From Tissierella simiarum (GTDB lineage Bacteria > Bacillota > Clostridia > Tissierellales > Tissierellaceae): a DNA stretch of 64,000 nucleotides. The notes under the pieces were generated by a model that was not told where the DNA came from, did not search any database, and saw only the letters and a program-made list of their open reading frames with translations. Position 1 is the stretch's first letter; each line of letters opens with the position of its first letter. Location of the stretch: the NCBI RefSeq assembly GCF_018917865.1, contig NZ_JAHLPM010000016.1, positions 22,133-86,132 on the forward strand, written 5' to 3'. Shown piece after piece: positions 49,960 to 58,022 of the stretch. The position numbers and the translations under genes were made by a program.

Positions 49960-52257
49960 ATGCAGGCTCAAAAACATCCAGCATTTGATGAGGAGAGAAG
50001 ATATTTAGAGGATACTTGTAAATGTATGGACAGGGAGATAGATTATCTTGCAGATGAAGTAGAGAAAATGGATGAAGAATTATCAAAACTTAAAAGATCA
50101 GTAGGTGGTAATTATAGTGATGATGTTATTGTAAAAACTACAATTCATGAATCCAATAAGAGGAAACTTAATCAACTTAAGAGGGCCGAAGATAAACCGT
50201 ATTTTGGGAGGATTGATTTTAAAGAGTTTGAAAAAGCTGAATATGAAACCTTCTATGTAGGTAAAACAAGTTTAACTAGGAAAAATGATAACAAAATGCT
50301 TATTATTGACTGGAGAGCTCCTATGGCAAGCTTATATTATAGCGGTGAAATAGGAGAGGTAATGTATAAAGCACCTGAAGGACTAATAATAGGGGATTTG
50401 GGCCTTAAAAGGCAGTATGAAATAGATAAAAAGGAGTTAATTAATATTTTTGATAAAGGACTTACTCCTATGGACGAGTATCTTCAAACAGCATTATGGG
50501 AAAAGAAAGATAATAGACTTAAAGATATTGTTAATACTATACAGAGTGAACAAAATGATATTATAAGGGCAGATAAAGAAAAAGTCCTTATAGTACAAGG
50601 AGTAGCAGGAAGCGGAAAGACTACAATAGTTTTGCATAGAATAGCCTACCTTATGTATACTTATCAGGAAGTGTTTAATGCTGAAAAGCTGCTTATCATA
50701 GTACCTAACAATCTTTTCTTAAACTATATTTCTGATGTACTGCCAGATTTAGGCGTTGAAGAAATAAAACAGTCTACATTTGAAGATATGGCAATGTCTT
50801 TATTGGATGCAGAGTATAAGCTAGTAGATATTGAAACTAAATTTTATCAGTTATTAGATTATCAGAAGTTATCAGAAGAATACAGAGAAAAGTTGCAGTG
50901 GACATCGTTTTTTAAAGGCTCTATGATATTTAAGAATATAATAGATAGATATGTTACTCATTTATCTTCTAATTTTGTTCCTAAAATTGATCTTAAAATC
51001 AATGGCTTTATTATATATTCATACGATGAAGTCCTGAAAATGTATGAAAAAGACTATAGATACCTTCCTATTATACCGCGGTCAAAGAGAATACAAAAAT
51101 ATATCGAATCCAATATGTTAGATAGAGTTAAAAGTATTCAAAAGGAAATTTCCGATCAATATGAAAATAAGGTGAATCTTTTAAAAGATTCTGTAGAAGA
51201 TATAGAGTCTATTAGAAGTGAGCTTATAAAATTATATGATGAAAGGGATAAAATAAACCAGGAATTAAAAAAATCCGTGGATAAAGCTACAAAACAATAT
51301 TTTGATCAATGGCAGAATCTTGATATAGGTACCTTGTATAAAGATTTAATATCAGATTATGAGAAATTAAGATTATATGCTGATAAAGAGTTTGACAGAG
51401 ACCTTATTGCATTTGTAAGTAATTATTCTAAGAAAATATTTGATAGTGGAATGTTAGAGAGGGAAGATTTAGCTGCACTGCTGTATCTTCATTTAAAACT
51501 TGAAGGATTATCTTTAGAAGAAAAATATAATCATATAATAGTGGATGAAGCGCAAGACTATAGTGAGCTTCAAATGTATATATTAAGACAACTTAGCAGT
51601 AATAATTCTTTTACAATAGTTGGAGATATTTCACAAGGAATACATTCATATAAGGGTATAGGAAGTTGGAAAGAGTTAATGGAGAATGTATTTGTTGGTT
51701 GTGATAGAGAGCTATTAAATTTAAAAAAATGTTATCGATCTACAATGGAGATAATGAACTTTGCTAATCAGGTGATAAAGAAATGGAGAAAAGAGGAGAT
51801 AACTCTTGCAGAGCCTGTGTTAAGATCAGGAGATAAACCTCTTATTATAAAAAAGAATAGTGATGAAGAAATCGTTAATGATATATCTTTAAGAATAAAG
51901 GAGCTTAAAGAGGAGGGGCATAAATCAATTGCTGTAATATGCAAGACTACACAAGAAAGTATAGGTGTATACCAATTATTAAAAAATGCTATTACTGACG
52001 ACATTCATTTAATTACTGATAAAGATACTTCTTACGAAGGTGGAATAGTAGTAATTCCAACATATCTATCAAAGGGGTTAGAGTTTGATGCTGTCACAGT
52101 GTTTAACTGTTCAAAGGACAATTATATTGCCGATGAACTTCATATAAAATTGTTATATGTTTCAATAACTAGACCTTTGCATAAACTTTTTATATATTAT
52201 AAAAATGAGCCATCGATATTATTAGATATTGATAGCGACTATTTTAATACTTTATAA
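49960..52257 (+). CDS. helD: RNA polymerase recycling motor / UvrD-like helicase HelD
   Basis: 765 residues of superfamily 1. An N-terminal coiled coil (about 8-60, rich in Glu and Lys) is followed by Walker A VQGVAGSGKTTIVLHR (about 211-226), a long helical insert (about 290-490), Walker B IIVDEAQDYSE (about 526-536), motif III VGDISQGIHSYKG and the C-terminal motifs VIPTYLSKGLEFDAV and YVSITRPLHKL. This is the HelD layout, with the coiled coil that inserts into RNA polymerase. HelD frees stalled polymerase from DNA or rifampicin-bound states. ATG follows ATTGGAGGTGTAAGTTTT. It is transcribed alone. Confidence 0.88.
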   Translation: MQAQKHPAFDEERRYLEDTCKCMDREIDYLADEVEKMDEELSKLKRSVGGNYSDDVIVKTTIHESNKRKLNQLKRAEDKPYFGRIDFKEFEKAEYETFYVGKTSLTRKNDNKMLIIDWRAPMASLYYSGEIGEVMYKAPEGLIIGDLGLKRQYEIDKKELINIFDKGLTPMDEYLQTALWEKKDNRLKDIVNTIQSEQNDIIRADKEKVLIVQGVAGSGKTTIVLHRIAYLMYTYQEVFNAEKLLIIVPNNLFLNYISDVLPDLGVEEIKQSTFEDMAMSLLDAEYKLVDIETKFYQLLDYQKLSEEYREKLQWTSFFKGSMIFKNIIDRYVTHLSSNFVPKIDLKINGFIIYSYDEVLKMYEKDYRYLPIIPRSKRIQKYIESNMLDRVKSIQKEISDQYENKVNLLKDSVEDIESIRSELIKLYDERDKINQELKKSVDKATKQYFDQWQNLDIGTLYKDLISDYEKLRLYADKEFDRDLIAFVSNYSKKIFDSGMLEREDLAALLYLHLKLEGLSLEEKYNHIIVDEAQDYSELQMYILRQLSSNNSFTIVGDISQGIHSYKGIGSWKELMENVFVGCDRELLNLKKCYRSTMEIMNFANQVIKKWRKEEITLAEPVLRSGDKPLIIKKNSDEEIVNDISLRIKELKEEGHKSIAVICKTTQESIGVYQLLKNAITDDIHLITDKDTSYEGGIVVIPTYLSKGLEFDAVTVFNCSKDNYIADELHIKLLYVSITRPLHKLFIYYKNEPSILLDIDSDYFNTL

Positions 52258-52371
52258 AGACTTGAGTATTAACAATAAAATATGATGTTTTAGATTATAA
52301 TGCTAGAGTATTATAAGATGCCTTGAGGGATGTATTTACAAGATTATGAAAAGTTTATTGAATTCATGAAT

Positions 52372-52396
52372 GAGCAACCAGATGGTCGCTCTTTTC
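52372..52396 (+). terminator. Weak terminator after helD
   Basis: GAGCAACCA pairs with TGGTCGCTC (one mismatch) and is followed by TTTTCTCTTG. Confidence 0.5.
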
Positions 52397-52508
52397 TCTT
52401 GTTCAAAACATAAAAGCAGTTGCTTATGCTAAAGATCATATTCACCTCAAGTTATAGAGTACATTGCTAGCTGCCTTTGTGCCGAACGAATCAGTAAATA
52501 TGAATTTC

Positions 52509-52907
52509 TTACAGATCAGTTTTATCTGGATGAGAATTAGACTTTAAATAGTATTTCTTCATAGCGAGAACAGATTCATTGCTAATAACATGTTCTATGG
52601 AGCAAGCATCTTTATCTGCAATTTCTGGATCGATATTTAAAATCTCGATAAAAAAACGACGAAGTACATGATGTTTATAGGAGGTTTGTTCCGCTAGAGT
52701 TTTGCCTTCTGGAGTCAAAAATATTTCCTTATATCTTTCATTTATGATCAATCCTTTTTCAGCTAGTGTAGCCATGGCACTGTTGGTGCTGGCCTTTGTA
52801 ACACCAAGACGTTTAGCAATATCAGATACCCTGGCTCCGCCATCTTTGTCGGAAAGTTCATATATTGCTTCAAGATAATTCTCCATAGTGAAAGTTAGCT
52901 TTTCCAT
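52509..52907 (-). CDS. DtxR/MntR-family metal-dependent regulator
   Basis: 132 residues. The winged helix (MENYLEAIYELSDKDGGARV through VSDIAKRLGVTKASTNSAM) and the metal-binding dimer region (LAEQTSYKHHVLRRFFIEIL and DACSIEHVISNESVLAMKKY) are typical of the DtxR family without the SH3-like domain. Such proteins sense Mn or Fe and repress uptake or activate efflux genes. No transporter is next to it; decayed genes lie on its upstream side. The minus-strand ATG follows AAAGGGGTTTTATCAT. Confidence 0.85.
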   Translation of the reverse strand: MEKLTFTMENYLEAIYELSDKDGGARVSDIAKRLGVTKASTNSAMATLAEKGLIINERYKEIFLTPEGKTLAEQTSYKHHVLRRFFIEILNIDPEIADKDACSIEHVISNESVLAMKKYYLKSNSHPDKTDL

Positions 52908-53051
52908 ATGATAAAACCCCTTTCTTTTATAAGATTAATGTAAAATCAATAAATTTTTTGTACTTACACACCTAAATTCACGGAATGTGGAATAAAATTG
53001 AAAGCTCATAACATTTTTAAATCTAATAATTAATTGGAAATACATAAGAAA

Positions 53052-53310
53052 CTAAAAAGCACTTTTTCGGAATTCATTTGGTGTAAAGTCTGTAGCTCGT
53101 TTAAACATTTCAGAAAAACTACCATGAAACTTATATCCCACTGCATTTGCAACTTCTCCTATCTCTTGATTGAAATTTAAAATTAAGTCCTTCGCTTTTT
53201 CTATACGTAGAGACTGAATTTATTCTGTTATAGTTAGACCGTAGGCTTTTTTAAATGAACCTGTTAATTTATTATGGCTCATGTATGCAATCTTCGCTAG
53301 TGTATCTAGT
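53052..53310 (-). pseudogene. AraC-family regulator, C-terminal remnant with nonsense codon
   Basis: On the minus strand: LAKIAYMSHNKLTGSFKKAY GLTITE, stop, IQSLRIEKAKDLILNFNQEI GEVANAVGYKFHGSFSEMFK and RATDFTPNEFRKSAF. Both AraC helix-turn-helix units are present but interrupted by TAA, and the N-terminal domain is missing. Confidence 0.75.
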
Positions 53311-53466
53311 GAATATGATACAAATTAAATTAGAATAAACTAACTTATTATAGTATATCAGGAAAGTTAGATGATTAAAAGAGATTTTATCAATTAAATT
53401 ATCCGCTGGAAAGGAAGGTTTTCTGATTGAAATGTAATAAGCACAGAAAAATTTGTAGTCCATTAG

Positions 53467-53610
53467 TTGCCTGATATAGTACAGGCTATCGTAACACCTA
53501 TAGCATTCCTAGCTAGTATGCTGTATTTTGATTGGCGTCTGGCTTTGATTTGTATGATTCCCATTGCTGTAGGGTTTATGGTGTTGAGCTTTATGCTTAA
53601 AGGAGAAAGC
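53467..53610 (+). pseudogene. ABC exporter membrane-domain fragment
   Basis: PDIVQAIVTPIAFLASMLYF and DWRLALICMIPIAVGFMVLS match part of the fourth helix region of type I ABC exporters (the DWRLAL block is diagnostic). Nothing else of the gene survives. Confidence 0.6.
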
Positions 53611-53622
53611 GGAAGTTTCTTA

Positions 53623-53765
53623 GAGCTGTATGTGTTTAGATGTAAATATTCGATAGTTGTTCTTTGCACAACGTTGGGAGGATATAAGTCCAACCTTATC
53701 CCAATAACGAATCGTAGTTGCTGGAACGCCAGTTTCTTGACTGATATCATTGATAAGAAAAATCT
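53623..53765 (-). pseudogene. MerR-family N-terminal fragment
   Basis: On the minus strand: INDISQETGVPATTIRYWDK and VGLISSQRCAKNNYRIFTSK HIQL, a MerR helix-turn-helix and wing. It is joined directly to other gene fragments on both sides and has no start or effector domain. Confidence 0.65.
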
Positions 53766-54443
53766 TTGGCGGACTAGAAGAAGCACGAAATAAGGGGCTA
53801 ACTGCTAAACATTTTTCATTTAATAGAAAAGGAGGACGCTGTGAAAATTGCGAGGGGCTTAGATATGTTACAAGTAACATGCTGTTTTTTAAAGACTTAG
53901 AAGTGATTTGTCAGGTCTGTGGTGGAAATCAGTTTAACGACGAGGTTTTATCTGTAAAATACAAAGGTTATACGATAAAGGATATTCTGAAAATGTCTGT
54001 TGAAGATGCGTTATGTGTTTTTAACACATATCCTAAAATTGAAAGGATTCTAAAGCTACTTCAAAATGTAGGATTAAGATATCTGGAACTTGGGCAAACA
54101 TTGACAACTTTATCTGGTGGCGAAGGGCAACGTCTAAAATTAGCAAAAGAACTTATTAATAATGGGGAAAAACAGCTTATATATAATGGATGAACCTACG
54201 ACTGGATTACATCCATTGGATGTAGAAAATTTTCTTACACTTTTAAATCATATTGTAGATTCTGGGAGCACTGTAATTGTAGTTGAACATAATCAACAGA
54301 TTATAAGAGCTGCTGGTTGGATTGTAGACCTTGGTCCAGAGGGAGGAAAAAATGGTGGACAAGTTGTATTTACAGGGACACCGCGGGATATATTGAAAAA
54401 CGGAACAACGATTACAGCAGACTATTTACGAAAATCTTTGTAA
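53766..54443 (+). pseudogene. UvrA-like ATPase C-terminal half, frameshifted
   Basis: The frame begins without a start in IFGGLEEARNKGLTAKHFSF and carries CENCEG and CQVCGG zinc-finger cysteines, the signature LSGGEGQRLKLAKEL, then after a frameshift near 54170 the Walker B region LYIMDEPTTGLHPLD, VIVVEHNQQIIRAAGWIVDL and the usual UvrA ending TITADYLRKSL. It is the second ABC half of an UvrA paralogue of the drug-resistance type, truncated at the front and shifted in A/G-rich sequence. The 5' edge is approximate. Confidence 0.8.
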
Positions 54444-54486
54444 TCTATTAATTGAAAAAAGCTATATCTTTAAAGAATTTATAATA

Positions 54487-54515
54487 GAAGAACGCTAATT
54501 TTAGCGTTCTTCTTC
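54487..54515 (+). terminator. Terminator after the UvrA remnant
   Basis: AGAAGAACGCTAA pairs with TTAGCGTTCTTCT. Confidence 0.75.
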
Positions 54516-54531
54516 ATTGCGACTTAAAAAT

Positions 54532-54594
54532 AACAACAAATATATAAAGAATAACGATAAATATACAAAGAATAACAATAAAAAATATTGAAAT
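54532..54594 (+). repeat. Three 21-bp tandem repeats upstream of a promoter
   Basis: Units begin at 54532, 54553 and 54574. The first two differ at three positions (AACAACAAATATATAAAGAA and AACGATAAATATACAAAGAA); the third is more diverged and runs into the -35 box. The 21-base period equals two helical turns. Confidence 0.6.
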
Positions 54595-54616
54595 TGTTCA
54601 ACTCGTGATATATAAT
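54588..54616 (+). promoter_or_regulatory. Promoter of the DUF2975-XRE-redox operon
   Basis: TTGAAA (54588-54593), 17 bases, TATAAT (54611-54616), 48 bases ahead of the first start codon. Confidence 0.75.
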
Positions 54617-54663
54617 ATTAAAGTGGTTAACAAACAAAAATATATTAAGGCGAGGTAATATTT

Positions 54664-55155
54664 ATGAAAGAAAGAATAAGTTCAAAATTATTAAATGGGA
54701 TTGTGATCGTGGGAATTACTTTAACGATTCTTGCACTTATAGCCACACCACTTGTGATTACAGCATTTTTGAAAGTTTCAAATAGGGAACTATTAGGTTC
54801 TAATATGGTGATGATATTGACAGGATGTATCTATATCTGTGCAATCCCATATCTTATAGCACTATTTAAATTAAAATCCATTTGTAGACTGCTTTGCTCA
54901 GAAAATTCTTTTTCACCTGAAATTGCAAAGGAATTTCAAATAATCGCAATCTGTGGATTTAGTGAGGCGGTACTTTTTATATTGGCAGAACTGTTCCTCT
55001 ATTTTAGCTGTGACTTATTTTTGTATGCACTAACGATAATTCCTTCAATTATAGTTCCTTTTGTCTCTATAACAGCAGGATTTCTCTCATTACTTATGTC
55101 AAAAATTTTTAAAAAAGCAGCAGAGATAAAAGAAGAAGTAGACCTTACTTTTTAA
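54664..55155 (+). CDS. DUF2975 membrane protein
   Basis: 163 residues with four membrane helices (about 15-37, 52-74, 95-117, 127-150). The overall layout and the following YozG-type XRE gene match the DUF2975 pair that is widespread in Firmicutes. Function is unknown; proposed roles include sensing through the partner regulator. RBS AAGGCGAGGTAATATTT. The next gene begins 24 bases downstream. Confidence 0.8.
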   Translation: MKERISSKLLNGIVIVGITLTILALIATPLVITAFLKVSNRELLGSNMVMILTGCIYICAIPYLIALFKLKSICRLLCSENSFSPEIAKEFQIIAICGFSEAVLFILAELFLYFSCDLFLYALTIIPSIIVPFVSITAGFLSLLMSKIFKKAAEIKEEVDLTF

Positions 55156-55179
55156 TTGGATAATTGGAGGTGTAATTAT

Positions 55180-55386
55180 ATGATAGTTGTCAACTTAGAC
55201 GTTATGATGGCAAAACGTAAAATGTCACTTACTGAGTTATCCGAAAAACTTGGTATGACCATGGCAAATGTTTCTAATTTTAAAAATCAAAAAGCTAAGG
55301 CTGTTAGGTTTACTACCCTAGATGCATTGTGTAGAATACTTGATTGCCAGCCAGGTGATATTTTGGAATACAGAGAGGATGTTTAA
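55180..55386 (+). CDS. XRE-family helix-turn-helix regulator (YozG-like)
   Basis: 68 residues, a single helix-turn-helix (MAKRKMSLTELSEKLGMTMA, NVSNFKNQKAKAVRFTTLDA) ending CRILDCQPGDILEY, the compact form paired with DUF2975. ATG 55180 follows TTGGAGGTGTAATTAT. The stop is two bases before the thioredoxin-like gene's GTG, which suggests coupling. It probably controls this operon through the repeats upstream of the promoter. Confidence 0.88.
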   Translation: MIVVNLDVMMAKRKMSLTELSEKLGMTMANVSNFKNQKAKAVRFTTLDALCRILDCQPGDILEYREDV

Positions 55387-55388
55387 TT

Positions 55389-56000
55389 GTGAGAAAAATA
55401 TCTAAAATGATCTTTAAAATAATAGGTGCAATATTAATCATTGCAATTATAGGCATAGTTATCTTACTTATTAAAGGGCCCAGTGACCCGATAGTTTTAA
55501 CAGATGAGGAAGTAATAAAGCGAAATGAACAGCAGAGTAAGCTATATGAGAATGTGGATTTGACTGGATTTGATACAGTTTCAATTACAGGAGAGAAAGT
55601 AACATCCGACTATTTTAAAGACTATAAAATAACAATGATAAACCTTTGGACAACAAACTGTAGTCCATGTATTGCTGAAATGCCAGATATTGCAAAACTT
55701 TACGATAACAGACCTAAAGATAGTAATATTATCTCAATCTGTGTTGATACTGTTGATGACAAGGATGCTGTAGAATTTGCTACAAAAGTTATGAGTGATG
55801 CGGATGCCAAGTTCTTGACCTTAATTCCAGATGCTGTGTTGCAAAAAGCATTGACTGACAGAGCAAATCTTTTTCCGACCACTATCTTTGTAGATTCAAA
55901 TGGTAAAATAGTCGGACAACCACACTTCGGTGGCCGAACTGAAGATGATTATAGACAAGCAATTCTTGATAGATTAGAACAGGTTGAAAAATCAAAATAA
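55389..56000 (+). CDS. TlpA/ResA-type membrane-anchored thioredoxin-like protein
   Basis: 203 residues. An N-terminal anchor (about 9-30) is followed by a thioredoxin fold with the redox motif CSPC in LWTTNCSPCIAEMPDI (about 91-94) and the cis-Pro strand LFPTTIFVDSNGKIVG. It would act outside the membrane in disulfide reduction or oxidation. GTG start behind GAGAGGATGTTTAATT. Next come a short CXXC peptide and a polyferredoxin-like protein. This set recurs in clostridia and may move electrons across the membrane to the thioredoxin-like domain. Confidence 0.88.
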   Translation: MRKISKMIFKIIGAILIIAIIGIVILLIKGPSDPIVLTDEEVIKRNEQQSKLYENVDLTGFDTVSITGEKVTSDYFKDYKITMINLWTTNCSPCIAEMPDIAKLYDNRPKDSNIISICVDTVDDKDAVEFATKVMSDADAKFLTLIPDAVLQKALTDRANLFPTTIFVDSNGKIVGQPHFGGRTEDDYRQAILDRLEQVEKSK

Positions 56001-56020
56001 ACAGGAGTGAATAAACTACG

Positions 56021-56173
56021 ATGAAAAAAATAGAATCGATGAAATTAAACATACGATATACTCTCCTGATTTTCTCCTTTTTATTTATTGGGATAGGCAT
56101 TCTTCGTGGAGAGCATTTGGTAGTATTGAAAAAAGCAGTCAATATTTGCCTTGAATGCATAGGTATCGGATAA
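56021..56173 (+). CDS. Small membrane protein with CXXC motif (CD1871A type)
   Basis: 50 residues from ATG 56021, behind AACAGGAGTGAATAAACTAC. One hydrophobic helix (YTLLIFSFLFIGIGILRG) is followed by a basic stretch and the terminal NICLECIGIG. This matches the CXXC peptides encoded beside TlpA-like and 4Fe-4S proteins in Clostridioides and relatives. It overlaps the next start by one base (TAATG). The cysteines may bind iron-sulfur or relay electrons; this is inference. Confidence 0.8.
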   Translation: MKKIESMKLNIRYTLLIFSFLFIGIGILRGEHLVVLKKAVNICLECIGIG

Positions 56174-57066
56174 TGGATAAACTAAAAATAAGCAAACGGC
56201 ATATCATTCAAACCATTACAACGATTATTACAAATGGATATATCGCTGGATTTATGAAAGGTAAAATATTTGCAGGTAACTCAAAATTTATTTGTGTGCC
56301 GGGACTGAATTGTTATTCCTGTCCTGGTGCTATCGGATCTTGTCCTATTGGTTCTTTGCAAGCAGTTTTAGGAGGGAGGAAGCATAATTTTTCATTTTAT
56401 GTATTAGGATTTATTATGCTGTTTGGAGTGCTTCTTGGAAGATTTGTTTGTGGTTTTCTATGTCCGTTTGGATTTTTACAGGATTTGCTTCATAAAATTA
56501 AGTCACCAAAAACCAAGGTTCCGAAGAAGATAGACAAGCCACTTCGATATTTAAAATATGCTATGCTTTTAATTCCTGTTATTCTATTACCAATTTTTCT
56601 AACCAATCAATATGGTATGGCACAGCCTTATTTCTGCCAATGGATTTGTCCGGCAGGAACGCTGGAGGGCGGTATCCCGTTACTCATTAAAAATGAACCT
56701 TTAAGAGAAACAATTGGATTTTTGTTTAATTGGAAAATGGGGATATTAGTACTGATAATCGTTGCTTCAATATTTATATATAGACCTTTTTGCAAGTACA
56801 TCTGTCCTCTTGGCGCATTTTATTCACTTTTCAACAAGTTTAGCTTTTATCAAATGAATGTGGATAAACTAAAATGCAACGGCTGTAAAACTTGTGAAAA
56901 GCAGTGTAAGATGAATGTTAAGATAACAAAAGATATTAATTCGATGGAATGTATTCGTTGTGGAGAGTGTAAAAAAGCCTGCCCGAAGGGTGCAATAACA
57001 TCAGGAGTTTGTTTAAAAGGCACAGTAAGAGTTACCAAAGAAAATGAGCATACATCTTATCAATAA
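56173..57066 (+). CDS. NapH/YccM-like membrane polyferredoxin
   Basis: 297 residues from ATG 56173. Four membrane helices (about 68-90, 123-142, 190-210 and one near 30) carry paired cysteine motifs in loops (CYSCPGAIGSCPIG, CGFLCPFG, CQWICPAGT, CKYICPLGA). The C-terminus binds two 4Fe-4S clusters (CNGCKTCEKQC and CIRCGECKKAC). Such proteins pass electrons through the membrane. With the thioredoxin-like and CXXC genes it forms a putative trans-membrane electron relay. A frame from 56155 overlaps the CXXC gene and is not needed. Confidence 0.88.
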   Translation: MDKLKISKRHIIQTITTIITNGYIAGFMKGKIFAGNSKFICVPGLNCYSCPGAIGSCPIGSLQAVLGGRKHNFSFYVLGFIMLFGVLLGRFVCGFLCPFGFLQDLLHKIKSPKTKVPKKIDKPLRYLKYAMLLIPVILLPIFLTNQYGMAQPYFCQWICPAGTLEGGIPLLIKNEPLRETIGFLFNWKMGILVLIIVASIFIYRPFCKYICPLGAFYSLFNKFSFYQMNVDKLKCNGCKTCEKQCKMNVKITKDINSMECIRCGECKKACPKGAITSGVCLKGTVRVTKENEHTSYQ

Positions 57067-57080
57067 AAGTAATAAAGAAA

Positions 57081-57127
57081 AAACAAAGGCATTGAGATGA
57101 AAAAATTTCGATGCCTTTGTTTTTTAT
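57081..57127 (+). terminator. Terminator of the redox operon
   Basis: ACAAAGGCAT pairs with ATGCCTTTGT and is followed by TTTTT. Confidence 0.8.
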
Positions 57128-57172
57128 AAACAAAAAGCAGTTCAATAAATCTGATATCCAGTAAAAAATTAT

Positions 57173-57214
57173 GAGACTGTGTTTTCGTTACTGAAAAATA
57201 CAGTCTCTTTTTTT
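57173..57214 (+). terminator. Second terminator
   Basis: GAGACTGT pairs with ACAGTCTC over a 19-base loop and is followed by TTTTTTT. It stands 50 bases after the first and may be left from a lost gene. Confidence 0.65.
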
Positions 57215-57395
57215 ATTGTCTGATTCGCAGAATAGAAATGAATGAAAATAATGCTTGTAAGATTTATGAGAGATATATTTTTAGTTATATGCAATTAATC
57301 CTTTTGAAGCGATCCAATCCTATTTAAGAGTATGAATTCACATAATTATACTATTTTTCCTATGCTAAAGGCAACTTGTTTCTTACAAAATAGTG

Positions 57396-57424
57396 TTGAC
57401 AAATGGCTCCTTTTAACATAAACT
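57396..57424 (+). promoter_or_regulatory. Promoter of the PadR operon
   Basis: TTGACA (57396-57401), 17 bases, TAAACT (57419-57424). The -10 box lies inside the 52-base palindrome. The stretch 57215-57395 shows nothing else. Confidence 0.65.
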
Positions 57425-57458
57425 ACTTTATATATAAAGTAGTTTATGTTAAAAGGAG
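57407..57458. promoter_or_regulatory. Perfect 52-bp palindromic operator
   Basis: Left arm CTCCTTTTAACATAAACTAC plus TTTATA, right arm its exact complement, centred between 57432 and 57433. It spans the -10 box, the likely transcription start and the PadR ribosome binding site (AAAAGGAG). The gene behind it encodes a PadR-type repressor, so it is read as an autoregulatory operator. Confidence 0.8.
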
Positions 57459-57467
57459 TGGGGAAAC

Positions 57468-58019
57468 ATGTTAGCAAAACCAGCCATGTTACTTTTGGGA
57501 ATGATAAGTGAGGGACCTAAAGGTGCATATGAGATTACCAAGATGCTTGATTGTATGAATGTCAAATGGTGGTTTAATATATCAGATTCCACAGTATATT
57601 CAACAATCAAGAGTCTTGAAAAAAGGAAATTAGTAAGTGGTAAGGCAGAAAGAAAAAGCAATATGCCCGAAAGAACTGTTTATAGTATTAGTCAATTAGG
57701 TAAAGATGAATTAAAATCTTCCATAAAAGAAGTTTTTATGACTATGGATTATGATACAACTATTTATTCTATAGCTGTTACCTATATTAATATTTTTAGT
57801 AGTTTTGAACAAGTACAACTTTTTTACTCAAGGCTACAAATGCTTCAAGAATATTTACCGGGAATTGAAAACAGCATAAAAAGCAAGCAGAGAACTGGAT
57901 TATCTGTAAGGCATATTGAAAATATAATTAGAATGAAAAATATTGTATTAGTGGAGATTGATAGTGTTAAAAAAATGCTAGAAATTTTAAATTCTAATAA
58001 TATAGAGAAGAGAGAATAA
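57468..58019 (+). CDS. PadR-family transcriptional regulator
   Basis: 183 residues. The winged helix (AMLLLGMISEGPKGAYEITK, VYSTIKSLEKRKLVSGKAE) is typical of PadR, and the C-terminal helices (about 95-175) make the dimer. ATG behind AAAAGGAGTGGGGAAAC. Three bases separate it from the CPBP-family gene. It probably represses the three-gene operon until a ligand, often a phenolic or antibiotic in this family, is bound. Confidence 0.88.
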   Translation: MLAKPAMLLLGMISEGPKGAYEITKMLDCMNVKWWFNISDSTVYSTIKSLEKRKLVSGKAERKSNMPERTVYSISQLGKDELKSSIKEVFMTMDYDTTIYSIAVTYINIFSSFEQVQLFYSRLQMLQEYLPGIENSIKSKQRTGLSVRHIENIIRMKNIVLVEIDSVKKMLEILNSNNIEKRE

Positions 58020-58022
58020 TTT

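Noticed and set aside
54532..54594. CRISPR-like array
   Set aside because: The 21-base units are directly adjacent, degenerate and only three in number.
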